From: Diphasiastrum complanatum
Lineage: Eukaryota; Streptophyta; Lycopodiopsida; Lycopodiales; Lycopodiaceae
DNA length: 64,000 nucleotides
Direction: 5' to 3'
Assembly: GCA_029204225.1 (NCBI GenBank)
Contig: CM055108.1
Span: 26,589,303 to 26,653,302, forward strand
Made by a program: the position numbers and the translations under genes. A model generated the notes under the pieces. That model worked only from the letters and a program-made list of their open reading frames with translations, was not told where the DNA came from and did not search any database. How positions within the stretch are numbered: the first letter of the stretch is position 1; each line of letters opens with the position of its first letter. This document shows, piece after piece, positions 48,701-62,800 of this stretch.

Positions 48701-51700
48701 TTAGTATTCCGGAAATCATCAATGAATGCATCAGAAAAACAACGTACTGATAAACTGGAAAGAGGCAAAAATAACATTGCATAGAGGCTAGAGCCATATT
48801 GATCCAGTTAGAGATACTGTTGGCACTGTATAATGTGCTCGTATTTTACGTTGAGTTGACTCCCGTTTTTGTCACAAGCTCTAAGATGGGTGCTTATGCT
48901 TCATAATTATTGTCAGTTTTCTGTCATTCAATATTGTTCCATGTGATTTCATTTCACATAATACAAAATTAGATTGGAGATGTTCGATAAAGAATCACTT
49001 AATGGCCCAAAATTGGACCGCACTAGGTAAGTGAATTGCTCTTGAAAACACCTTTAAGCTGATACCCATCGTGGCACCCCAAAAAAAAAACCAAAAAAAT
49101 TTGCTTTTCGCTGATGGGATTACCTGGATCACGTTCTAGATGACGTTCAGGACACGTTCCGGAACGGAATGCGCAACATTGGTCACAAATTTAACCCAGA
49201 AATGGAATAACCTAATCGTAAAGATTTTTTTTTCAAAAATTTCCCACAACAATTCACTTTTTGAATACAATTGACAATTATCTCATTGTCCTTAGATTAG
49301 GGGGAAGGGAAAGGAGACATTAGAGTTAGTAAAAGTGCTTGCGCAGTTCTAGTTAAAAATCTTTAAATTTGAGTTCATTTGGTTGGATTCATAATTGATC
49401 TCTGAAAAAATCCTTCATAACCATGAGATTAACCATAAATTTTGGATGAAAATTGTGATGTAAGAAAGGGAAACTGACACATGGATCACATTAGATTTGT
49501 TAGTACTAGGAAGTGGATTGATATACTCTCTGATTGGAGGGATGTAAAAAACTCATTATTTATAGTAGGGGTTAATAGTTTGACGGTAAACTATGCTCGA
49601 TCCTTCAAAATGCGTGTGTGGATTATGAATCTCCATCTGAAAAGCATGCCAGACATTGAAATAAATGGAATCTCTAGTCTTTGGTAGTAAAGGATAATTT
49701 TCCTAGAAGGGTTATTGGATAGCTAGAGAGATTAGTGGGATCTCTAAAAAAGTCAGATCAAGGGCTTAATGATCTTCTTGGAGGGAGAGTTGGTGGTATG
49801 GGACATCGGTATTTTCAAAGGGGAGATTCTAGGACCATAAGGATCTGATTGACTATGGTAGACTTCAATAATTATTTGATATCGACCTAAAACCATTGAA
49901 CAATATTATGGGGTATTCTGTGAAATTCTGAGGTACGATCCGATTCCCAAATGGGTATCTCACAATCACAAGATCCTTGAAAGCTATTTCTCACTTTCTT
50001 AAACCTTTACTTCTCAGAAATTTCTCAAATACTAGAGATTAGATTGACTTCATACGATTCCTTCCAGCATGAAGTCATTCTTTTGAGGACTGTTATCATC
50101 ATGTGAATTACTACTTGTATGAATAGGTCTTGGAATTCAAGTAAATTTCAGGGTGATTGTGAATCAATTTCTTAAGCCCAAGTTATCTCTTTTGCATAGA
50201 TGGATTTTACATGGATAATGATTACTATCATTTGGATTAGAATATCTAAAGTACTTGAGCTTAAAAGAAAAGTTCAGTTTGTAATAGAGTGAATCCTTTG
50301 TGGAAGACATCTCTCCAACTAACTTATATAAAAATTTGGTAATTTCATAAAAAGGGGGGGTGAAGTGATAGGATAAAAGCCAAAATATTATGGAAAATGG
50401 GATTATATGAAAGCGTTTTTGGTCAAATCCAGAGTAAGATATAGAATTGGAATTTTTTGAATAGAGAAGTTCTCTAGGGATTGTGGAACAATTTGAATCT
50501 AGAGGTGGTTTGAAACTTGAAATCATTATTTATATGTATAAGTAGTATAGAGGAAGATCATAAGTTACTAATCCCGGTTTTGTTTAGGATTGGAGTAAGT
50601 TTGATCATAACATTGAATCTGGAATGTCTGTATTGGATCAAGCTAATCTTAGTTTGAGTACAAGGATCAGTGAGGTATAGAATTGGAACTTTTCGAATAG
50701 AGAAGTTCTCTAGGGATTGTTTGGAACAATTTGAACCTAGAGGTGGTTTGAAACTTGAAATCATTATTTATATGTATAAGTAGTATAGAGGAAGATCATA
50801 AGTTACTAATCCTAGTTTTGTTCAGGATTGGAGTAAGTTTGATCATAACATTGAATCTGGATTGTCTGTATTGGATTAACCTAATCTTAGTCTGAGTACG
50901 AGGATCAATGAGAGGTTGATTGTTTAAATGGAAGAAATTATGTTGTTTGAGGTAAGTTGGGTTGGGTTGGATTGGAAAACTCGTGAGGGTGGATATGTTT
51001 TTCCTCTCAGAGATTTCCCAAAAATGTTATTTACCCATGAGGAATAGAATTCTCTGGTAACCGAGTTACAAGATTCTCAATGACATATGTGAGTAACATA
51101 TGCAGATTTTGGAGGAATTTGCTAGATATAGATATGTTTATGTACTAGATCATAGTGAGATTATTCTTATAAGCCCACAATTGATCTTGTTGAAACTACT
51201 ATGTATTTCTGGTTACTGGGTTTATCTGGTGCACTTAAACCAATAAGGAACATATGATTGAGTATTGGTTCAAGAACAATTACTCGCAGGTTAATGAGTC
51301 TTTCAAATGAATTCAACTTATTAACTTAAGAATGATTTAGACAAGGAATTAAATGTGGTGTTATACTAGTGGCCTTAACCCCTAGACATTTTGAGATCTT
51401 TGAATCATCAATAATTAATTTGAGTAGTTGAACTACTCCTGAATAAAGTTAATTTGTTAGACAAGCGGGGTGAATAGAATTCATTGAAAACTGTTTGTTT
51501 GACATATTTCTCTTATAAGTCACATATTTAGTGAGTCACTAGGATTCATCAGTAAGATTATGTGCATAGATTATGTGGAACTCTTGGAAGCAAAGTATTT
51601 CTTGATTGGGAAATAGACTCGGTTGTTAGTAACTGTATCTCAAGCGTACAATTTGGATGACAGAACCTAACGAGCCCAAGAATGACAATTGAATCGAATT

Positions 51701-53515
51701 GGAATTCAGCGTACTTTGGTATACTAGATTTGATTTGAGATAGAAACCTAAAGTTTTTTGTGGTTGAAGAGGAGGAATATCAAAACTGTTTTGGTATGCT
51801 TTTTGTCTTAGGATTACAAAATCAAGACAATCCTTATTTCCTGATACCAATCTAGTTCAAGAATATTTGTGAAAGACTTTGCAACAATTCTTTTACTTTC
51901 ATGAGGTGTGTCTTGGACATATCCTCCAGTATTCCCTCTGTGGTGTCATTGGGGACCCAGGCTGCTTTGGCACCTAGGGACCCCTATATCCTATCTCTCG
52001 GTGTTGGGTGAACCATATATCCTATGTCAATGTAACATGTGCATCTCGGAATAAGCAATAATGTCTCCCCCCGAATTTGTAATAGAGTGGGCATTTGGAG
52101 AGAGAGAGAGAAAGAAAGAAGAAAGAAAGCTTTATTAACGTCTTTTCCATGCCAAAAGGCGTATAAGACGAAAAGGAGTACAACAGAGTAAATGGAACTC
52201 AGACGGGACAATGCCGTCAACAGAAGCTAAACGAAAACTTAAATCGCTATGTAAAAAGCTCATCTCTCACGCAGGAGAGGAAATAAATGATTGTAGCTCA
52301 AACATCTCTCACGTAGGAGAGGGAGAAGAATCTGAAATTTTAAGTCCGTCTCGAAAGAGAGTTCGGAAACCGTTGGCCTTAGCATCTGCGATAATTTTCT
52401 TTCTCTCAGTCCATTGAATGGGCGTCAAGTCTTCATCCATAAAAATAGTAGATCCCTTCAGGCAACCTCTTTTACGTAGAACCTTTTGACGAAGCAAAGC
52501 ATCCTTGAAATGCAGAAACACTGTGGTGGATTGGAGCTTACCCACCCAGGCAGCAGATACGACATCCTCTTTGAGACCAAAGGTGGAATGAATGAAAGCA
52601 TTTGCCTCAGCCACGAGGTCCTTACCTGCAAAAGAAGCTCCCCTAACCCTGACATTGAGGGCCTTGAGATCTCGTTTTTGATGTTCTTGGATAGATTCAG
52701 AAATAACCTGCTTAGATCCCTTGAGCACGTCGGCCCAAGAACCCTTCGATTGCTGAAATTGCTGCTCCAAGGAGTGAACCCGCTCTTGAAGCTGCTTTGC
52801 CATGTCTTCTGAATCTGCATTGCCACTTCCTTCTTCTGCCTCTTCATCGGATTCCAACTCCTTCTTGAGGTGAGTAACATCAACCTCAAGAATGCCAACT
52901 TTACCCTGGAGGACCAAAACCGTATTCTCCAGATTGGAGATTTGGAATGCTTGTTGCTTGATTAGCGCAAGCAAGGATACATTGGTCTATTGAAGAGACT
53001 CAATAATGCGGGGGAAACCAGACAAAAATTCAGCTGAAAGAGACGGAGACAAAGAGGATGAAGATGAAGGGGTGAAAGAGGGAGAGGAGGAAAAAAGAGT
53101 AGAGGGGGTAGTGGCAGTAGGAGAAGAGGTAGAAGTTGCGGGAGTGGAGGCTAAGGGCGAGGGAGAGGAAGTAGGAGAAGGAGTGGGCAATGTAAAGGGG
53201 TTTGGAGCCGTAGTAGGGATGGCTGAGAAAACGAAGGGAGAAGGGGAGGGGTTTTCTTGTTCCCCTTCCGATTCACTGATTGCCAATCAGCCATAGTGGC
53301 AAGAAGAGAGAGAGGGACAGCGATGAGGAGGCAAAGGGACAGGCAGAGGGACAAGTAGCAAGGGCAGGAGCGGGACAGCAGGGGGCAGGATAGGTAGCGA
53401 GGGCCAGGAGAGGAGATGGAGTGGGGCAGGCCAGGAGCGGGGCAGGGCAGAGTCGTGAGGGCAGGGGACAGGAGAGGGGATGGAGCGGGACAGGCGAAGG
53501 CAGCGGCGGACAGGA

Positions 53516-53572
<57 letters not shown>

Positions 53573-53764
53573 TACACCAAGTGTGGGGGAAGCGGAAAAC
53601 TTTCCCTCCATGCTGGATAGAGATCTAAGCGAGCATTTGACTTGCTCCGGGCTCATACTCACCTACATACCATTACACAAGAAGATTCAGGTCTCCAAGA
53701 GAGAGGAATGATGGCTCTAATGCACCCTCTGAAAGGTTATATTGGCTTTCTAAGCCCTTGCATG

Positions 53765-53832
<68 letters not shown>

Positions 53833-56800
53833 TTATTACTGTCTTTCTGGTGCTAAAAGGCACATAAGACTGGTGAAGTTCATGTCAACGTGTGTTCCAA
53901 ATTTTACATATCCAAACAATGAACATGAACATGAATTTATCTGAATCTTCCAATTGTTACATTAAAAGTCTTACTATGTAACTATGAGCAACTATGGAGA
54001 CTGAAACTCTCAATGAATAGATGCTGTCATTGTATCCTGTTGAAGTGATATGAAGAAAGTCTTGATGGATTTTGGAGGTGTGGCATGTGTGGGTGACTTT
54101 CATAATTTCCTGTAGTGGCGTTGTAGAGTAACCCTAGAGATGGCTGGTCTGGTATGCTGTCAGTGTTGTCTCTAATTGTGATTGGTGTTTGAAAGGGATA
54201 CCTATTTTGTCTCTTGACTTAGACCGTGTCTGGGCTCTAGGTTGTCTCCTAGAAAAGAAAGAGCGGATAATCTGCCGTATATGGTGAGTGGTGGTTTTTA
54301 TTGGGCGACAGAGCTATCTCCTTAGCCTGAATGTCTCTCGTAAGCATCAAAGCAACACACTGGTGATCATCATATGTCATAATGAGTTTGAGGGCTTGTC
54401 CACCCGAGCTGGCCCCATTGATTCGTTAATTTTTGGACGTTGAGTACATGTAATTGCTTCTTAAACTCGTTGCATTGTTCCCTTCTATGAAATCACACAG
54501 ATTTTGGATAAGGTCGGGGGACTGTAGTACTAATTCTTATGATAAGTTCTTGTATTGAAACATCGCATAGGCATTATCTTTGTAAGTGAGTCTAGTACTT
54601 TTGTTCGAGCCATGATTGAAACATTATCAATGTTTGTCATAACAAGCTACAAGATTGTGCATATCACAATTATTTGCTGCTCTGAACTTAAACATTGTGG
54701 AATGTATAAATCAATCATCTATGAGGTATCTTTAACTTCCTTATAAGTTGCTTGCGATGTTCTGATTTAAAGGCCTTTTTTAGAACTTGTTTTCTTCCTC
54801 CAAAGTCAATTGCAATGTTCCATGAAAATGTTCATTGGAATCCATTCTAGAGTTTATTATTTGTGTTTGTAATATATACGTTTCTACATTTTTCAACATG
54901 CCATCACACAATGATTGACTGCTCATTCTAAACTACGACTCTTCTTTCATGCAGGTCAGTTTGAATGCATTCTCTTTTCTTTTTTCGGAGCTGGTTCAAT
55001 ATAATCAAACACGTGTAGACAACATTGCAGAACTTGAACGCAGGTCCCTCTCTTTCTATCTTCTAGCAAGAGAGTGGCAAGAGGAAGGAGAATAGAACTT
55101 TTTGAAGCAGTCCTTATTTTGTTTCTCTAAGTGAATCTATAGTGAATTTATCATTTTGTTAAGCTGCATTGATAAGGATGAGTCATAGAGCTTTCTTGTG
55201 ATGTGGCTTTTGAGAAAACATTACACAAGTGATCTACCCTTTCCATTGTAAGAGCACAAAGCACAACAAGTATCATTACTTATTAGACTTTGTACAAATG
55301 AGCTCATTCCAAAGAGCATTTAAGTTGTAAATAACATTCCATGAGCTTTTAAGTTGTAAATAACATTCCCAACGGTTATTATCAATGCCATTGATAAGTT
55401 CTAGCCTTTTTATTGTGGGATTGAAGTCAACCATACCCGTTATTATTTGATAAAGAAGAGTGCTAGAGTCACTAAGAATCGGGGAGCAATTAAAAGTGTG
55501 TTTTGACCTTTAGAATGTTATGCAAGGGTTGACCAAGCTTCATATTGATCTAACATGACAAGGAATAAATTTTCTGTCCTAGAAAGAGATATAAAGAATC
55601 CAGTGTTGATTTTTGGAACTTCTCATTATTTCTTGATGGTAGAAGAATTGAGAAACCATGTTGTTAGGTTTCTATGGCAAGAAAGTGGTGTAGCTTCTAT
55701 GCATAGGAAGTTTCTATTTGTAATCCCATGGCACACATTGAGTATAAGTGATTGTGAAGCATCCCATGTGGATATTAATCTATACATTGATTGGGATATC
55801 TTGCTTGGAATTCATAGGGATGAAGAAAGGAGGACAACCCTTAAGAGGGAATCAAAATCCTTAAGGGAGAATGTAAGCTGGATTTGGTAAGGAATGTTGA
55901 AATATACAAATACCAACTTAGAGGCCAAGCTGAGTACATTAAAATAGCTTGACCAAGGGTGAAAGTGGAGGCCACATGTGTGAAGATCACATGTGGCGGA
56001 GTTGGTTCAAAGAACATTTTTATATTGTCTATTCAATGGTGCAGATTAAATCAAGTGTGCACACACATAGTACACGTCTAACATTAACCCTACATAAAAC
56101 AATAACTACTCCTACAAGTTAACATCAACTAGACCCACAATACCTAGCTTGCAAGAATAAGTACACCTATTACCTAGACTACACCAACATCCATCATGGC
56201 CTCCAATCAATCAAGGAAGCCCAAGAATCAACTAGCTTCCATTGTTGCACACATCAAAGATTCCAATGAGCATTGGGTGCCTCAGATATCCTCAACTTTT
56301 GATTGGGTTTACATGCAACCCTCGGGCAAAGGAACTCACAAGGTTGCAAAGAGGAAACGAAACAACCAAGACTACCATTGGAAAGGAAGGATTCACAATT
56401 TTAAGATCGACCAAAATGGCAAATACCTTGCCAAAGTGCAACACGTATACATGCGTCGAGATATTTTATTGGATGTGGTAGTTGCTGATAGAAGCATATT
56501 GTCACATTGTAAGTCCCACCTCTTTTATTCTCATGTACATATTATGTTTGAATTATTATTGTCTTTGTAACGGAAAATTCTATTGCATCAATGACTCATG
56601 CAGATGTCTTTCCTTCAAATAGCTTTGACTGGCAAAACGTGAAGTCCTTTACCAGAAATTCTCCGCCATACACTCCAAATATGGAGAACCGATATACGGT
56701 GGGTTGACATCTTTTGCCCTTATCAAAAACGGCATTTACTTTTACGATCAAATGTACGAAGTTCCAAAAAAAAACTTGGGCCACATGGCAAATTGCCATC

Positions 56801-59800
56801 GCCTCGACCATGCAATATATATTTGAAGAGTTAGTGGTCATCGTCAAGATAAGTAATCTAGATCATTGATATGATGGATGGTGGATATCTAGGGCCTAAC
56901 CTTCTAGAATCTTCCATATCCATGGTTAATATTTTGCATGCATGTTTTCAGAGGTGTAATGATGCTATCCTAAGGCTGTCATGAAGTTTGGTTAGGGTTG
57001 GACACCATTAAGGGTCTCAAAAAGTCAAAAAATAGTGTATTTTTGTGGTTTTTTGAGCTTCAATAATTCTCAATAGGTGGTCTGAACCTGTTGGATCTTT
57101 TTACAAGTTGAAAGATATGATGGATTGCCTCTGATTTGAGCCATCATACACCCAATTTGAACTTGGGGGGCTTAGGCACCATTATCTTGAAGTTTTGCTT
57201 GTTGAAGGACTCCATAAATGCAATTTTTTCATGATCTGAGCTTATGATTGCTTGCTGGACTTGTTGGAAGCCTCTATACCTCTCTAATGAACCTTAGAAG
57301 AGTGCTTGTAACCTCTGATTGGATGCATATCGGGCTGGAGTAGGATTTTTGACAATATAACCTAGAAAAAGTGCGCCCTCCTACTGCAATTTTAGTCCGT
57401 TACAGATCGCACTTGTGAAGCCTAGGTGAGGTGGCAAGTGTCTTCCTAACCTCCTCTCCCTCTGTACTGTGCTTTACAGAGACCAGATCGGAGTCCCGTA
57501 GCAAAAGTTATGGTCGTCGGAAGTTTGGCAATTTTTAGTCTAAAATTTGAAATTTTTTTGAAATGTTTTGATTGCATGCATGCATGTGGAGCAGTAGAGT
57601 GCTTTTACAGTGTTGAAAATGTTTGGATGAACTTGTATGCATGTTTGGATGCATGGTATTGGTGGAAAATCTAGTCGAAAAGCTGATTTCCCAATTACTA
57701 GGCAATTTTCAAGTTTGATGCATGCTGGATATTTTGAAATTAGTTCGTAATGGGATGGCACCTATGAAACCAATGATCGATGCTTTTATCAATTTTCACA
57801 GTTTGGTGGGGATAATAAACGAATTTTGAAAATTTCCCAGTTGCATAAATTTTTTTCGATTGATCCTTAAAAGTTCGATATTGTTCTAAATCAGTCTGAT
57901 ATTTGATTAAACGGAAAAAGCTTAGAAAAAGTAAATGACCTACTAAGTGAAATTAGTTGGATAAGGGTCTTTAATTGTTTTCACTTTTTAAGTTGAAGAT
58001 TCGGAATCTGTCAATTGATTAAGCTATTTTTTTGTTTCAGGGAATCAATAATGGCAGATGATAATGTAGGTCTTGAGGGTGCAATACCTATGCCTACCTA
58101 CTTACAGATTTGGCAGCAATTAAGTCAAGCACTTAGTGAAATGAACAATTGAACAGTTTGAGGGATCAACAGATGGAAGTACTGTTAAATCAAGTAAAGA
58201 CTTTGTGTTTGCCGAATTTGGGCTTTCAACAAAAACCTTTTTCGGGGGAGAAGAAAGAGAAGAAGCCAGAGGTGGTAGATGACTGGTTAACCTAGTGGAC
58301 CAGTTATTTCAATCTACACGCAATTCCAAAAGAGAAAAAGATTGAGAGCGTGGTTCTGTTCTTCCGAAGAAAGGCTTTGTCGTGGTGGCGTGATTTGCAA
58401 CCCAAACCTACCACATGGGAAGAATTCATGGAAGTATTCAGAAAATTGTTTGTGGTTGCGGACGATTCGGACTTTTACCAAAGATTTGTTAGTTGCAAAA
58501 TGGGTACTCCAAGCTTAGACTCTTACCTGCAAGAATATATGGGATTTATGGAATAAAGTTCCGTCATTTGATGCGAAATTGGCACTCTGGCAGTTTATCC
58601 TAGGTCTGCCAGCTGATTATGAGAATGAGTGTAAGCGAAACGTGCTTTAGATTTTCGATGACATCGTACGAGTTGCGAAAGCTTATGATTCCACTGTGGT
58701 GGCATCCATGAAGCAGTTTCAGGCTAATTCATTTGGATCCAACCAGAAGAAGGAAAAAAACGAGTTCGTGACAAAAAACAAGTCAAATATTTTGACAAAC
58801 TGGATCAAATGGCATCGGTATTTAAGCAAAAGAAGCAGATGTCTCGGAAGAAGGCTAGGAAGCCAAATTTGTGTTTTATCTGCAATAATCCTGGACATGT
58901 TATGAAGTTCTAGCGCGCTCCCATAGTTGCTGGCTGACCCATCTCTCTCTCTCTCGTTACTCCATAGCCTCCACGGCCATCGCTCTTGGCTGTGGAGGGC
59001 GTGAACCTGGGCTCCTAGCAGAGAAAGGAGCTCGGGCCAGGAAGCACCTCGGGCCAGCCTGGCTCGAGGCAGTGTAAGGCTTGGGCATGTGAGTGACTTG
59101 AGGCCGGGGAGGGGGCATCTTTAAAATTTTTTTTATTTTCTAATATGGGGTAGGTGGGGGTAGGTGGAATAGGTGGCTGTTAGTACTTATTGATGCTTTC
59201 CTTTGGTGTTCCTGAAGTCATAATAGTATATTAACTGCAACCATATGCCTATTGATATATGTCCTACAGGGTTGTAACCATAGTTACCAGGGAACGGAAA
59301 CGAAATGGGAACGTGATCCTGGGGACAGGAATGTATTCGAAAACTTGGGAACGTGGGGATGCCATGTCATTCAATATGAGGTTGAAACAGTGCTCAGGAA
59401 AACCGGCAAAGTGTAGGAATCTTGAAAGCGAGTATCTTGATACTTTTGATGGGTTTTTATATAGGCATATGAACCCTTTTATGGATAACAGTCAACAAAA
59501 AACTGAGAAGCTCAGGTTTTATTACAAGATTTTACTTTTGCTACTTGGGAACATGTTCCCACCCTGGGAATGTGCTTGGGAACGCATTCCCGGGAACGCA
59601 TGGTAGGTGGGAACGTGGGGAACGCGTTCCCAGGGGGTGGGAACGCATTCCCTGGTAACTATTATTGTAACAGCTTTATGGGAAAAATTTGTCATGATAT
59701 TTTCAATTGGCTTCTTGGGCCATGTACATTCTTTGATAAAGCTTCATGTTTACATTCAGTGGATTACACTCTCTTCATGTTAGGCTTTGTATTTCAGCAT

Positions 59801-62800
59801 GGATACTTCATGTGCAGCTTGTTAGCTAGCATACACACTTTTTGCGGCTTGTACGTGACATTGGCTTCTTCAACGGGATTTCCAACATATGCAGTTTCAC
59901 AATCTATATCTTCTGCACATATATCAGTTTAAGTTTCCATTTTAGTATTTATTTTCATAACTGACATTGAGGGGCAATGTTTTTTAGTGTGGGAGTATTA
60001 AGGACATACATGTAAGGGAATTGGGTGCGCTATTTATCACCAAAATCGTTGCCTCCCTTGTAACTACTCTTGTTGCAGGTGTTGCCTTGCATCCCCTAAG
60101 AAATGCTTAAGACCTGGTAAGGACACATGAAAATAGTAGCAAATGACAATGAGCTGATGATTTTCCAAGAAAAAAGCACCAAAAAATCTACACTTATCAC
60201 GAGATGCTTGCCAATGGCCTGTTGCAGAGAATTTTGCTATTGAGGTGCTCACTCAAGGATACCAGAAATGAACTAAGAAATGAGCTCCCCAACAGGGTAT
60301 TGATCAGTTCATATCACGTTCCACTTATACCAATTGATTATTATCAAGGACCCAAGTGACAAAATCTACATATTATCCTTACTTTGATTGTAGATGGGCG
60401 GGTAGCTTGGGTAATTATGGAACATGACGAGCTGATAGAAAAGAATTTTATAGATTGATTGTTCTGGAAATTCATTCACATAGGTGATTATGAACCCGGC
60501 AAAAGTCGAGATTGACATGTCAGTTCAGCTTCTATTGATGGAGATGCAAGAAATTAAGCTACCTTCTTGACTTGCAATATGTTTAATATAATATTTATCT
60601 TCATTTGTTCACTATCAATCAGCAATAGAAGAATCAGGTTGTCCTTTTCAGTACTAAATGCTATGCAAATTGTTTTGGACCCTTTAACCTATTTCTTATA
60701 ATGCCAAAAGTGTGCATTGTAAGATGCCATATAAAGTTTGAGACTAGGTTGTTTGAGCGCCTCCTAGAAGTAATGAGTTTACCATTAAGTAAAGCATTCT
60801 TTCAATTATTGGGATGACTATATGTACCGTATTTTTTGCAGTTTGAATGTATCAAATTACTAAAAACATTCAATAAAAAAATGTCACGATTCGACAATTG
60901 CCATGGAGGAGTGTTTGAATTCTTTATAATATATTAGCATTGCCTCGATAATGAAATTCAAGTACAAATTCAAGAAAAACTGAGACCTACAAAGTAGCTG
61001 TAACTTTTCAATCAGCAATCATACATGTAGTCTGTGAAAATGTTCAAGTTATGCTTGCCACTTTGTAATCAAGATCTCCAAGGGACTTTGTGAGTATGCG
61101 TGCTATTTCAATTTCTTGATAATCTGAGTGCTCTCTGGAGCTTTTGTTTCAATGCTTCGCTGATTTGATACATTTACCCTTATTTTTGGAGCAGCGTATT
61201 TCCAACTGCTACTGCAAGTCAGTAGTAGTTGTGCCTCGACCCTCGTCCAAGGGTGGTGAGGGCTTGGCCGGTGACATTATCATACTTCATCCACCATGTG
61301 TCTACCACGCTTGGATTAGGTTGTCCTGCTGCTGCCATTGCAGTGGCGATTAGAAATACACTACTCCCTTGATTTTTTGGTTATGGCCATGTAGTAGAAA
61401 TTTACAAATCTGCCAGGCTATATTGGCGGCCTGTAAGTGTGCCCTGAATGACACACTGTAGAGTAAGGTTTCTTAGCTAGTCTTTGTGCATCTAAAGTAC
61501 AGCAGAGTCTATTCCAGCTTTTGGAGCTTTTTTTTCCTTGTTCATTTTAGGATAAGCCAAGTTTGTGGAGTTCATTTTGCACTTTGAGCTGGAGATTGTG
61601 TCAGTCCTCTAATGCTGAGAATTATGCTTTGTCTGGCATTGGTGAACAGGCTAGAGGAAGCTGGTTACGGTGTTGGCCTTAGAATGCTTGAACTTCTTTG
61701 CTACAGAGAAAAGGTTTTATTCAGTAAATCGTCTTCAACAAAATTTGTACTGAGATTTTCTATTCATCTGAAGTAGAGAGCATCCAATTGCATGTGGAAT
61801 TTTTGTTGTCCTTTTAGTTGGCAAGATTTTTTTTAAAATGATTTATTGCTCACTCCATGTCAGAAACCAATATGAGCTTTTAAATGGACAGGGAAACAAG
61901 CGGGAGACCAGATTACTGGGGATTCTTTCTTTTGTGCACAGTACAGTTTGGAAGTCGTTGTTTGGAAAGGTGATGTGCTATTGCAATGAGTATATGAAAG
62001 AGTGCAGGAGTATAGTTTCTATGTTTGACGACAAGTTTTATACAGCTTTTGATGGCAGTTCTTCAGATAGAAAATGCATGTTAAGCTAGTAAGCTGCTGT
62101 ACTCAATGGTAGCATGAAGAACTGGTAAAAGATTTCACATTTTATTCTGACTATTAAGTCTCTGGGCAGGTTGCAGACTCTTTGGAAAAAGGGACTGAAC
62201 ATGAGGATGAGTACATGATTAGTGAAAAAGAGCTACTTGTAAACAGGTTTTCTTCTCTCTAGTTTGAAGGCTATTCTCTTCATGTGATAGCAGGACAATT
62301 TTCTTCGACTGATATTCGACTCTGTTGCTGTTATAGCTCTATGAAGTTTTTGTTCTAATACAAGAAGCATCTAGCTGTAAATTTCAAATTGCAATAGAAT
62401 ATCCAGGTTGTTGGTCCGTTTTGTTTCTGATTTTACTAAATGGGTTGTTGATTTCGAGACTACAAAATTGCAGGTAAACATTGATTAGTTCAGACATGTT
62501 TTATCCTAAGTCATGTATTGCATTGTAGATATATTTCTGTTCCAAAAGACATGGGAGCTTTCAACTGCAGTGCATATGTTGCAGGCATTGTTCAGGTAAT
62601 GGATGCATGAATAAATTCGAATATACTCTATTTACTGCGAGTCCCTAGGAAGTAGACGTGTGTGCACAATTCACTAGGGAGAACAATCAGTTGCTGCTTT
62701 TGGATTTACAGATTAATGATATTATTAACTTCTCTTCGATTGAAGTATGCTAGACTAGCAGAAACATTAATTCTCGTGTGGCTTTTTGGTACTTCGATAG

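Noticed and set aside
53006-53296. Acidic Glu/Gly-rich plus-strand frame of 96 codons
   Set aside because: It is antisense to the Pro/Ser/Thr-rich linker of the LINE ORF1, which has the better context.
58930-59110. Alu-like or 7SL-derived SINE in the GC-rich stretch
   Set aside because: One B-box-like word on the minus strand but no A box at the right distance and no flanking duplication.
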